Source: Alloboseaceae bacterium BT-24-1
Lineage (GTDB): Bacteria > Pseudomonadota > Alphaproteobacteria > Rhizobiales > Beijerinckiaceae
Length of the DNA stretch: 64,000 nt
Assembly (NCBI GenBank): GCA_025846845.1
Contig: JAOYTL010000002.1
Span: 186,001-250,000, forward strand
Direction: 5' to 3'
Shown piece after piece: positions 57,244 through 64,000 of the stretch. How positions within the stretch are numbered: position 1 is the first letter of the stretch; every line of letters begins with the position of its first letter. A program made the translations under genes and the position numbers. The notes below the pieces were generated by a model. It saw only the letters and a list, made by a program, of their open reading frames with translations. It was not told where the DNA came from and ran no database searches.

Positions 57244-58673
57244 TGACGCCCGTCACGGTTTTTGCCGGCAAGACCCTTGCCCTGTTTGGCCTCGGCGGCT
57301 CGGGGCTGGCGACGGCGCGTTCGCTCGTCGCCGGCGGTGCCGCTGTCGCCTGCTGGGACGATAATCAGGCGAGCCGCGACAAGGCGGTGGCCGAGGGGCT
57401 GTCCGTGGTCGACCTCGCGAGCGCCAACTGGTCGGATTTTGCCGCTTTCGTGCTCTCGCCCGGCGTGCCGCTGACTCATCCGGCGCCACACTGGACGGTT
57501 GAGAAAGCCAGGGCCGCGAATGTCCCAGTGATCGGCGACATCGAATTGTTCTTTCTGGAGCGGGCGAAGATCGCGCCCGCCGCGCCGGTGATCTGCATCA
57601 CCGGCACCAACGGCAAGTCGACGACGACGGCGCTGATCGCGCATGTGCTGCAAGCGGCCGGCCGCGATGTGCAGATGGGCGGCAATATCGGCACCGCCGT
57701 GCTGGCGCTGGAGCCGCCGGCTCTGGATCGCATCCATGTCGTCGAGTGCTCGACCTTCCAGATCGATCTGGCGCCCTCGATCAAGCCGAGCGTCGGCATC
57801 CAGATGAACCTGACGCCTGATCATCTCGACCGGCACGGCACCTTCGAGGCCTATGGTGCGATCAAGGAGCGGCTGGTCACGGCCTCCGACATCGCGGTCA
57901 TCGGCGTCGACGACGAGCCGTCGAAGCAGATGGCGCGCCGGCGCGCCGCCTCGGGTAGGCCACTGGTCAAGATCAGCGGCGAGCAGCCGCTCGACGAGGG
58001 CGTCTTTGCCGGCGTCACCGCCAATGCGGGCCAGCTCGACACGCGGATCGTCGAGGTCAGGGACGGCAAGCCGAAGGTCGTCGCCAATCTCGCCGGCATC
58101 GGTAGCTTGCGCGGCAGCCACAACGCCCAGAACGCGGCGGCCGCCTTTGCCGCCTGTGCGGCGCTTGGCCTTTCGGCTGAGGAGATCGCCGCCGGCTTCC
58201 GGAGCTATCCCGGCCTGAAACACCGAATGGAGGAGCTTGGCCGCATCGGCCGCGTCGTCTTCATCAACGATTCCAAGGCGACGAATGCCGACTCGACCGA
58301 GAAGGCACTGACCTCCTTCCGCGAGATCTTCTGGATTCTCGGCGGCAAGGCCAAGGAAGGCGGCATCGAGTCGCTGAGGCGCTATTTCCCCAACATCGCC
58401 CGCGCCTATCTGATCGGCGCGGCGAGTGATGTCTTCGCCGCGACCTTCGACGAGGACGGCCGCGTTCCTTACGAGCGGAGCGGCACGCTCGATGTCGCGG
58501 TGGCCGCTGCGACGAAGGCGGCGTTGGCTCAGCAGGGGACGGGCGAGATCGCGGTGCTGCTCTCGCCGGCTTGCGCCTCCTACGACCAGTTTCCGAATTT
58601 CGAGGTACGGGGCGATGCGTTCCGGGCGCTAGTCAAGGCGCTGCCGGGGTTCGAGGCGGTCGCGGGCCACTAG
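57243..58673 (+). CDS. murD: UDP-MurNAc-L-Ala:D-Glu ligase MurD
   Basis: 476 aa. N-terminal Rossmann GLGGSGLATARSL, P-loop CITGTNGKSTTTALIAHVLQ, and LKHRMEELGRIGRVVFINDS with the SKATN motif of MurD. It adds D-glutamate. ATG 57243 overlaps the mraY stop (TGATG); a TTG one codon earlier is possible. In most alphaproteobacteria ftsW follows; here three unrelated genes intervene. Confidence 0.96.
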   Translation: MTPVTVFAGKTLALFGLGGSGLATARSLVAGGAAVACWDDNQASRDKAVAEGLSVVDLASANWSDFAAFVLSPGVPLTHPAPHWTVEKARAANVPVIGDIELFFLERAKIAPAAPVICITGTNGKSTTTALIAHVLQAAGRDVQMGGNIGTAVLALEPPALDRIHVVECSTFQIDLAPSIKPSVGIQMNLTPDHLDRHGTFEAYGAIKERLVTASDIAVIGVDDEPSKQMARRRAASGRPLVKISGEQPLDEGVFAGVTANAGQLDTRIVEVRDGKPKVVANLAGIGSLRGSHNAQNAAAAFAACAALGLSAEEIAAGFRSYPGLKHRMEELGRIGRVVFINDSKATNADSTEKALTSFREIFWILGGKAKEGGIESLRRYFPNIARAYLIGAASDVFAATFDEDGRVPYERSGTLDVAVAAATKAALAQQGTGEIAVLLSPACASYDQFPNFEVRGDAFRALVKALPGFEAVAGH

Positions 58674-58719
58674 TCGCGTGATAGGTTGCGGGCCACCACC
58701 AGACTGGAGGCGCCCGTCT

Positions 58720-59181
58720 ATGCCCAAGATCGATGTCGCCGCCGTGCCGGAGCGCAAGGGCTCGGGCTATCCGAAGCCCTTCGATGCCCCCTGCGCCGAA
58801 CGCGTCCGCAAGCGGCTCGGCAATGCCGGCGGGCTCAGCGATTTCGGCGTCAACCTGATGCGGCTGCCGCCGGGTGGCTGGTCGAGCCAGCGCCATTGGC
58901 ATTCGCATGAGGACGAGTTCGTCTATCTGCTCGAAGGCGAACTGGTGCTGGTCGAGGACGAAGGCGAGACCGTGCTGCGCGCCGGCGATTGCGCCGCCTT
59001 CGCCAAGAACAGCGGCAACGGCCACCATATGATCAACCGCTCGGACAGGGTCTCGGTCTATCTCGAAGTCGGCAGCCGTCAGACGGCAGACCTGACCACC
59101 TGCTCGGACATCGACATGATGAGCGCCAACGCCGACGGGCGCTTCGTGCACAAGGACGGCACGCCCTATCCGGAGACTTAG
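58720..59181 (+). CDS. Cupin-domain protein
   Basis: 153 aa. Cupin motif 1 RHWHSHEDEFVYLLEGELVL, and motif 2 around NGHHMINRSDRVSVYLEVG, with three candidate metal histidines. An N-terminal part FGVNLMRLPPGGWSSQRHWH precedes it. Metal-binding, possibly dioxygenase- or isomerase-like; function unknown. The start follows TGGAGG. Convergent with the DinB gene, the stops overlapping by 4 bp. It lies inside the dcw cluster. Confidence 0.83.
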   Translation: MPKIDVAAVPERKGSGYPKPFDAPCAERVRKRLGNAGGLSDFGVNLMRLPPGGWSSQRHWHSHEDEFVYLLEGELVLVEDEGETVLRAGDCAAFAKNSGNGHHMINRSDRVSVYLEVGSRQTADLTTCSDIDMMSANADGRFVHKDGTPYPET

Positions 59182-59690
59182 GCAGCCGTGCTCTGCCGGC
59201 GGCGCGCCGGTTCCGACTGGTGCAGGTAGACAGCGAGGGTGTCCCAGGGCGGCGTGATCGAGGTCTGCCACAGGATGCGGCAGACCTCGCCGCGATGAAC
59301 CGCCGAATGCAGGGCGACGTGCAGCAGCATCTCCTGCCGCGTCATGCAGCCCTTGTCGCCGTCGGTGAAGCGAAAGGCGACCGCTTCGGACAGCGCCTCC
59401 GGCGCGATCGTCCGGACATAGTCCTGGTACCAGCGATCCGTCGCCGCGACCGAGACGCGGAGTGCGTCCAGGGTCGGCATCTCGGTCGTGTTGTCCGATG
59501 TGTAGCCATGGTCCGTACCGGTCAGATGCGCGGCGAAGATCCGGGCCACGACATGGTAGTGGCTGACGAGCCGCAGCGCGGTGTCGCGCTCGGCTGCCTG
59601 CGTCGCCGCGTCGAGCAGGGCCAGCTTGTCGAGCAGGTCGTGGTTCGCCCAGGCCTGATAGCCATAGAGGGTCTGCAGCATCTCGCTCAT
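59178..59690 (-). CDS. DinB-family protein
   Basis: 170 aa. MSEMLQTLYGYQAWANHDLL begins the four-helix DinB fold; the likely metal histidines are in LRLVSHYHVVARIF and HVALHSAVHRGEVCRILW (HxxxHRG). DinB proteins are metal-dependent thiol transferase-like enzymes of varied roles. It is divergent from a TetR gene with an inverted repeat between, so that regulator probably controls it. Confidence 0.87.
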   Translation of the reverse strand: MSEMLQTLYGYQAWANHDLLDKLALLDAATQAAERDTALRLVSHYHVVARIFAAHLTGTDHGYTSDNTTEMPTLDALRVSVAATDRWYQDYVRTIAPEALSEAVAFRFTDGDKGCMTRQEMLLHVALHSAVHRGEVCRILWQTSITPPWDTLAVYLHQSEPARRRQSTAA

Positions 59691-59710
59691 GGTCGTTGGC
59701 CCGTCCGATA

Positions 59711-59733
59711 AATGTGAGTAATGTCCTCATATT
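59711..59733. promoter_or_regulatory. Candidate TetR operator between dinB and tetR
   Basis: AATGTGAG (59711-59718) and CTCATATT (59726-59733) are inverted with seven of eight bases matching, separated by TAATGTC. Located 21 bp from the DinB start. Confidence 0.5.
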
Positions 59734-59785
59734 CGGAGCCGGGGCGCCTGATTTGTCTACTCGCATCGCCAAAGGGCGGTTCTCG

Positions 59786-60412
59786 ATGCGCAAGGAGCCG
59801 CGCCAGGCGCGCTCGCGGGCGACGGTCGAGGCTGTGGTCGAGGCCGGGGCTCGCATTCTGAGCGAGCAGGGCTGGAGCGGCTTCACCACCAACAAGGTCG
59901 CGGATGCCGCCGGCGTCAGCATCGGCTCGCTCTATCAGTATTTCCCCGACAAGCTGTCGCTGGTGGACGCGATCAGGCGGCGGCATATCGACGACAGTCT
60001 CGATGCCGTCAGGCATGCGCTTGCGGGCACGCAATCGCTCGCGGAGTTTGTCGAAGTCCTGGTGGCCAACCTCATCGCGGCGCACAGCATCCATCCCGGA
60101 CTGCATCGGGTGCTATTGGACGAGGCGCCGGGCCTCGAGGCCTATCGTGACCAGAACAGCGAGATCGAGGCGCAATACCTGGCTCTCTTCACCCGGGCCG
60201 CGACGACCCATGGATCGCAGGACAAGGACACGCCGGCCTCGACCATCGGCCTCGTCATCTCGGATGCCATCGACGGGGTGATCCACAATGCAGCGCGCCG
60301 TGGCAGGCTGCACGAGCCAGCGTTGCGCGGCGAGCTCGTCAGGCTGATTTGCGCCTATCTGGCGGATCGGGATGAGGCCCCAGTGGACAAGCTGCAGCCA
60401 TCGCACGCGTGA
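59786..60412 (+). CDS. TetR-family regulator
   Basis: 208 aa. HTH: QARSRATVEAVVEAGARILS, then TTNKVADAAGVSIGSLYQYF. The C-terminal part resembles the TetR_C helix bundle with no known ligand. ATG 59786 is the conservative choice; the frame opens at 59696. Likely represses the divergent dinB gene. Confidence 0.88.
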   Translation: MRKEPRQARSRATVEAVVEAGARILSEQGWSGFTTNKVADAAGVSIGSLYQYFPDKLSLVDAIRRRHIDDSLDAVRHALAGTQSLAEFVEVLVANLIAAHSIHPGLHRVLLDEAPGLEAYRDQNSEIEAQYLALFTRAATTHGSQDKDTPASTIGLVISDAIDGVIHNAARRGRLHEPALRGELVRLICAYLADRDEAPVDKLQPSHA

Positions 60413-60443
60413 AGGCGCGATCACCGGCATCGGAATCAATCGG

Positions 60444-60460
60444 TTAACCATTCATTGACA
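60444..60460 (+). promoter_or_regulatory. Candidate promoter elements upstream of ftsW
   Basis: TTAACCAT (60444-60451), a form of the CtrA half-site, is followed by TTGACA (60455-60460), a perfect -35. No convincing -10 follows at 17 bp, so the promoter is uncertain. The gene cannot rely on read-through from murD alone because the dinB gene is antiparallel. Confidence 0.35.
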
Positions 60461-60520
60461 GAGTGATTCGCCGGAGCGGGCGCCTTCGATCTGCCTGCTC
60501 ATCGACGGAGCCTTGGAACG

Positions 60521-61660
60521 ATGGTCTCGCGCGCAGAACCCAGCCTGAGCGGCCGCTGGTGGTGGTCGATCGACCGCGTCATCCTGACGACGCTGGTGAC
60601 GCTGATGGTCTCCGGCGTGGTGCTGCTGATGGCGGGCGGGCCGCCGGTCGCCGAGCGACTGGGCCTGTCGACCTTCCATTTCGTCAACCGCCAGGTCGTC
60701 TACCTCCTAGTGGCGCTGGCGATCTTCCTCTCGACCTCGCTGCTGGCGCCGCGCCAGGTGCGGCGGATCGCGCTGGTCATCTTCCTGTTCTCTCTCGCCG
60801 GCGTGATCGGCACGCTCTATTTCGGCGTCGAGGTCAAGGGCGCCAAGCGCTGGCTGACGCTCGGGCCGCTTGGGTCGATCCAACCCTCCGAATTCCTGAA
60901 GCCGGCCTTCGTCGTGCTCGCCGCATGGGCTTTCGCCGAAGGCCATCGCCGACCGGAGCTGCCGGGCACGATCATCGCCTTCCTGCTGCTGCCGATCACG
61001 ATCGTGCCTTTGGTGCTGCAGCCGGACTTTGGCCAGACCATTCTGGTCACGCTGGTCTGGGCCGGGCTGTTCTTCGTCGCCGGCCTGCACTGGTTCTGGG
61101 TCTTGGGGCTCGGTGGCATCGGCGCCGTCGGCCTTTTCATCGCCTATGAACTCGTCCCGCACGTGCGCGCCCGCATCGAGCGCTTCATGGACAAGGGCTC
61201 GGGCGACACCTTCCAGGTCGACACTGCACTCGAGAGCTTCGCCCAGGGCGGCTGGTTCGGCAAAGGTCCGGGCGAGGGCACGGTCAAGCGCATCCTGCCC
61301 GACGCGCATACCGACTTCATCTTCGCGGTGACCGCCGAGGAATTCGGCATCGTCGTCTGCATGGTGCTGGTGCTGCTCTTTGCGGTCATCGTGCTGCGGG
61401 CGCTGTTCGTGGCGCAGCGCGCCGAGGATCCTTTCGTGCGCCTCGGCGTAACCGGCCTCGCTCTGCTCTTCGGCATCCAGGCCGCGATCAACATGATGGT
61501 GAACCTGCACATGATGCCGGCCAAGGGCATGACCCTGCCGTTCATCTCCTATGGCGGCTCCTCGCTGATCTCGCTGGCGCTTGGCACCGGCTTCCTCCTG
61601 GCGCTGACCCGCAAGCGGCCGCGCGCCGAGAGCTTCGGCAAGCCGGAGCGCAGTTCGTGA
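60521..61660 (+). CDS. ftsW: Septal peptidoglycan glycosyltransferase FtsW
   Basis: 379 aa SEDS protein with about ten membrane helices. Seen: LGPLGSIQPSEFLKPAFVVL (catalytic-loop Pro/Glu region), GYGGS-like SYGGSSLISLALGTGFLLAL and TDFIFAVTAEEFGIV. It polymerises septal glycan from lipid II and pairs with FtsI. Its stop overlaps the GTG of murG (GTGA). Confidence 0.95.
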   Translation: MVSRAEPSLSGRWWWSIDRVILTTLVTLMVSGVVLLMAGGPPVAERLGLSTFHFVNRQVVYLLVALAIFLSTSLLAPRQVRRIALVIFLFSLAGVIGTLYFGVEVKGAKRWLTLGPLGSIQPSEFLKPAFVVLAAWAFAEGHRRPELPGTIIAFLLLPITIVPLVLQPDFGQTILVTLVWAGLFFVAGLHWFWVLGLGGIGAVGLFIAYELVPHVRARIERFMDKGSGDTFQVDTALESFAQGGWFGKGPGEGTVKRILPDAHTDFIFAVTAEEFGIVVCMVLVLLFAVIVLRALFVAQRAEDPFVRLGVTGLALLFGIQAAINMMVNLHMMPAKGMTLPFISYGGSSLISLALGTGFLLALTRKRPRAESFGKPERSS

Positions 61661-62757
61661 GCGCAGAAGCGCAGGCGCCGCTCGTCGTGCTCGCCGCCGG
61701 CGGCACGGGCGGGCACCTCTTTCCGGCCGAGGCGCTGAGCCATGCCCTGCACGGTCATGGCGCCAGGGTGGCGCTGATCACCGATACGCGCGCCGCCGAA
61801 TACGCCGGCAACTTCCCGGCTGAGTCGATCCATGCGGTGCCGGCGGCGACGCCATCTGGCAAATCGCCGATCGCTATGGCGAAGGCGGCGCTGGTGCTTG
61901 TGCGCGGAGGGCTCGCGGCGCGCCAGGCGATCAAGCAGCTGAAGCCGGCCATCGTTGTCGGCTTCGGTGGCTACCCGACGGTGCCCCCGGTCTTCGCCGC
62001 GGCGCTGATGGGCGTGCCGACCATGGTGCACGAACAGAACGCCGTGATCGGCCGGGCCAATCGTTTCCTCGCCAGCCGGGTCAAGGCGATCGCGACCGGC
62101 TTTGCCGAAGTCGGCGGGCTGGCGCCGGATCAGGTGGCAAAGTGCACGCAGGTCGGCAATCCGGTGCGGCCGGCGGTGATCGAGGCGGCTTCGCCCTATG
62201 CCGAGCCGGATGGGCGCATCAATCTGCTGGTCTTCGGCGGCAGCCAGGGCGCGCGGGTGATGGCCGACATCCTCCCGCCGGCGATCCAGCTGCTCGCGCC
62301 GGAGGAGCGCAGCCGCCTGTCGATCGTCCAGCAGGCGCGGGCCGAAGACGACGAGCGGGTGCGGAAGATCTATGCCTCGCTCGGCATCAGGTTCGAGATC
62401 GCGCCCTTCTTCAAGGACCTGCCGGCGCGGATGGCGGCGGCGCATCTGGTGATCGCACGCTCGGGCGCCTCGACCATCGCCGAGCTCACCGTGATCGGCC
62501 GCCCTGCGCTGCTGGTGCCATTGCCAGGCTCGCTCGATCAGGACCAGGCCGCCAATGCCGGGGTGCTCGCCAGGGCGGGCGGTGCGATGATGATCCTGCA
62601 GAACGATTTCTCGCCGCGGCGGCTCGCTGCGGAGCTGTCGGTGCTGCTCGCCGAGCCGTTGCGCTTGACGGCGATGGCTCAGGCGGCCAAGAGCGCGGGC
62701 ATACCGGATGCGGCCGACCGCCTGGCGCGGCTCGTGCTGCAGACCGCCCGGAACTGA
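61657..62757 (+). CDS. murG: Lipid II synthase MurG
   Basis: 366 aa GT-B glycosyltransferase. UDP-GlcNAc site VVLAAGGTGGHLFPAEALSH, and FGGSQGARVMADILPPAIQL with RSGASTIAELTVIGRPALLV are intact. It adds GlcNAc to lipid I. GTG start, overlapping ftsW by 4 bp. Confidence 0.96.
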   Translation: MSAEAQAPLVVLAAGGTGGHLFPAEALSHALHGHGARVALITDTRAAEYAGNFPAESIHAVPAATPSGKSPIAMAKAALVLVRGGLAARQAIKQLKPAIVVGFGGYPTVPPVFAAALMGVPTMVHEQNAVIGRANRFLASRVKAIATGFAEVGGLAPDQVAKCTQVGNPVRPAVIEAASPYAEPDGRINLLVFGGSQGARVMADILPPAIQLLAPEERSRLSIVQQARAEDDERVRKIYASLGIRFEIAPFFKDLPARMAAAHLVIARSGASTIAELTVIGRPALLVPLPGSLDQDQAANAGVLARAGGAMMILQNDFSPRRLAAELSVLLAEPLRLTAMAQAAKSAGIPDAADRLARLVLQTARN

Positions 62758-62776
62758 TCTTTCAGGACGCGATACC

Positions 62777-64000
62777 ATGAAGCTGCCGCCGAAACTCGGC
62801 TCCATCCATTTCGTCGGCATCGGCGGCATCGGCATGTCCGGCATCGCCGAGGTGCTGCACAATCTCGGCTACAAGGTGCAGGGTTCGGACGCTTCCGACG
62901 GCGCCAACGTCAAGCGCCTGGCCGAGAAGGGCATCAAGACCTTCGTCGGCCACAAGGCCGAAAATATCGGCGATGCCGAGGTCGTCGTGGTCTCGACCGC
63001 GATCAAGCGCGACAATCCCGAACTGATGGCGGCGCGCGAGCAGCGCCTGCCGGTGGTGCGCCGCGCCGAGATGCTGGCCGAGTTGATGCGGCTGAAATCC
63101 TGCGTCGCCATTGCCGGCACGCATGGCAAGACGACGACGACCTCGCTGGTCGCGACGCTGCTCGAAAAGGGCGGGCTCGACCCGACCGTGATCAATGGCG
63201 GCATCATCAACGCCTACGGCACCAATGCCCGCATGGGCGAGAGCGACTGGATGGTGGTCGAGGCCGACGAATCCGACGGCACCTTCCTGAAGCTGCCGGC
63301 CGATGTCGCGATCATCACCAATATCGACCCGGAGCATCTCGACCATTTCGGCTCGTTCGAGGCGATCAAGGCGGCCTTCCGCGCCTTCGTCGAGAACCTG
63401 CCCTTCTACGGTTTTGCGGTGATGTGCATCGACCATCCGACCGTGCAGGAGCAGGTCGGGCAGATCGAGGATCGCCGCGTCATCACCTATGGCGAGAACC
63501 CGCAGGCCGATTTCCGCCTGCTCGACATCGACCTTACGGGCGGCCAGTCGAAGTTCACGCTGCTGATCCGCGACCGCAAGCGCGGCCGCGAGGAGGTGGT
63601 GCGCGATCTCATCATGCCGATGCCGGGCCATCACAACGCGCTCAACGCCACCGCCGCGATCGCCGTCGCCTATGATCTTGGCGTGCCGGTCGAGCAGATC
63701 CGTGCCGGACTTGCCGGCTTCGGCGGGGTCAAGCGCCGCTTCACCAAGACCGGCGAGTGGAACGGCGCGCTGATCTTCGACGATTACGGACACCATCCGG
63801 TCGAGATCGCCGCCGTGCTCAAGGCGGCGCGCGCTTCGACCAAGGGCAAGGTCATCGCGGTGATGCAGCCGCATCGCTACAGCCGCCTGTCGAGCCTGTT
63901 CGCCGACTTCGCCGCCTGCTTCAACGATGCGGATTCGGTGATCATCGCCGATGTCTATGCCGCCGGCGAGCAGCCGGTTCCGGGCATCGATCGCGACTCG
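62777..64000 (+). CDS. murC: UDP-MurNAc-L-alanine ligase MurC (cut by window edge)
   Basis: 408 codons are visible and the frame is still open at the right edge; MurC is usually about 470 aa. FVGIGGIGMSGIAEVLHNLG (Rossmann), P-loop AIAGTHGKTTTTSLVATLLE, EADESDGTFLKLPADVAIIT and DDYGHHPVEIAAVL are intact. It adds L-alanine to UDP-MurNAc, the first peptide step. It follows murG by 19 bp. Confidence 0.96.
   Translation, partial: MKLPPKLGSIHFVGIGGIGMSGIAEVLHNLGYKVQGSDASDGANVKRLAEKGIKTFVGHKAENIGDAEVVVVSTAIKRDNPELMAAREQRLPVVRRAEMLAELMRLKSCVAIAGTHGKTTTTSLVATLLEKGGLDPTVINGGIINAYGTNARMGESDWMVVEADESDGTFLKLPADVAIITNIDPEHLDHFGSFEAIKAAFRAFVENLPFYGFAVMCIDHPTVQEQVGQIEDRRVITYGENPQADFRLLDIDLTGGQSKFTLLIRDRKRGREEVVRDLIMPMPGHHNALNATAAIAVAYDLGVPVEQIRAGLAGFGGVKRRFTKTGEWNGALIFDDYGHHPVEIAAVLKAARASTKGKVIAVMQPHRYSRLSSLFADFAACFNDADSVIIADVYAAGEQPVPGIDRDS

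Overview
The window is GC-rich chromosomal DNA from an alphaproteobacterium, most likely Hyphomicrobiales (Bosea-like). That placement is an inference from the dcw gene order, a single-chain metH behind metF, the FliK/FlhX-type flagellar genes and the repeat families; nothing in the window is strictly diagnostic. It is mainly housekeeping DNA with many small divergent regulator/target pairs. I see no prophage, insertion sequence, CRISPR array or tRNA gene.

Layout. 1-4.0 kb: surface-polysaccharide functions (5' end of a mannose-1-phosphate guanylyltransferase, a UDP-glucuronate epimerase, an SGNH-like membrane protein, a BcsL/CelD-type acetyltransferase) with mogA among them. 2.9-5.8 kb: a translationally coupled run of a FliK-like protein, an orphan FlhB C-terminal domain (FlhX type) and the acetyltransferase. 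6-16.6 kb: oxidoreductases and regulators (aldo/keto reductase, DUF2000/AraC, two TetR/SDR pairs with visible operators), the ribosome factor EttA and a VapBC toxin-antitoxin pair. 16.6-24.3 kb: L-lactate dehydrogenase type flavoprotein, YHS protein, periplasmic beta-glucosidase, cold-shock protein, MOSC protein and an EamA/MocR pair. 24.4-30.1 kb: methionine operon in which an ArsR-methyltransferase fusion precedes metF and metH behind a palindromic operator. 30-38.3 kb: LysR/MFS pair, Na/Pi cotransporter, GST/HxlR pair and small secreted proteins. 38.4-45.4 kb: PAS-GGDEF protein, a MacAB-like tripartite efflux set, amidase, DjlA-like co-chaperone and a glycine-zipper lipoprotein. 45.7-49.1 kb: lytic transglycosylase, RNase P RNA with terminator, a periplasmic MBL hydrolase and ohr/ohrR. 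49.4 kb to the right edge: the division and cell-wall cluster mraZ-rsmH-ftsL-ftsI-murE-murF-mraY-murD-[cupin, DinB, TetR]-ftsW-murG-murC, cut off inside murC.

How it works together. The last 15 kb encodes synthesis of UDP-MurNAc-pentapeptide (MurC, D, E, F), its transfer to lipid (MraY, MurG) and septal polymerisation (FtsW, FtsI, FtsL). MraZ probably autoregulates the cluster through three GGGA boxes overlapping the promoter. The metF-metH pair makes methyl-folate and uses it to regenerate methionine, probably sensed by the fused upstream regulator. Several other loci are regulator/target pairs with a palindrome in the shared gap.

The least ordinary items are the ArsR-methyltransferase/metF/metH operon with its layered operator and adjacent hairpin, the coupled FliK/FlhX/acetyltransferase genes, a 14-bp tandem duplication that displaces the start of an HxlR regulator, divergent genes whose start codons share one CATG, a Spy/LTxxQ-like insertion in the MacA-like adaptor, and composite palindromic repeats at three loci. 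None is proven to be a new system; the ArsR-methyltransferase operon is the best candidate for follow-up.
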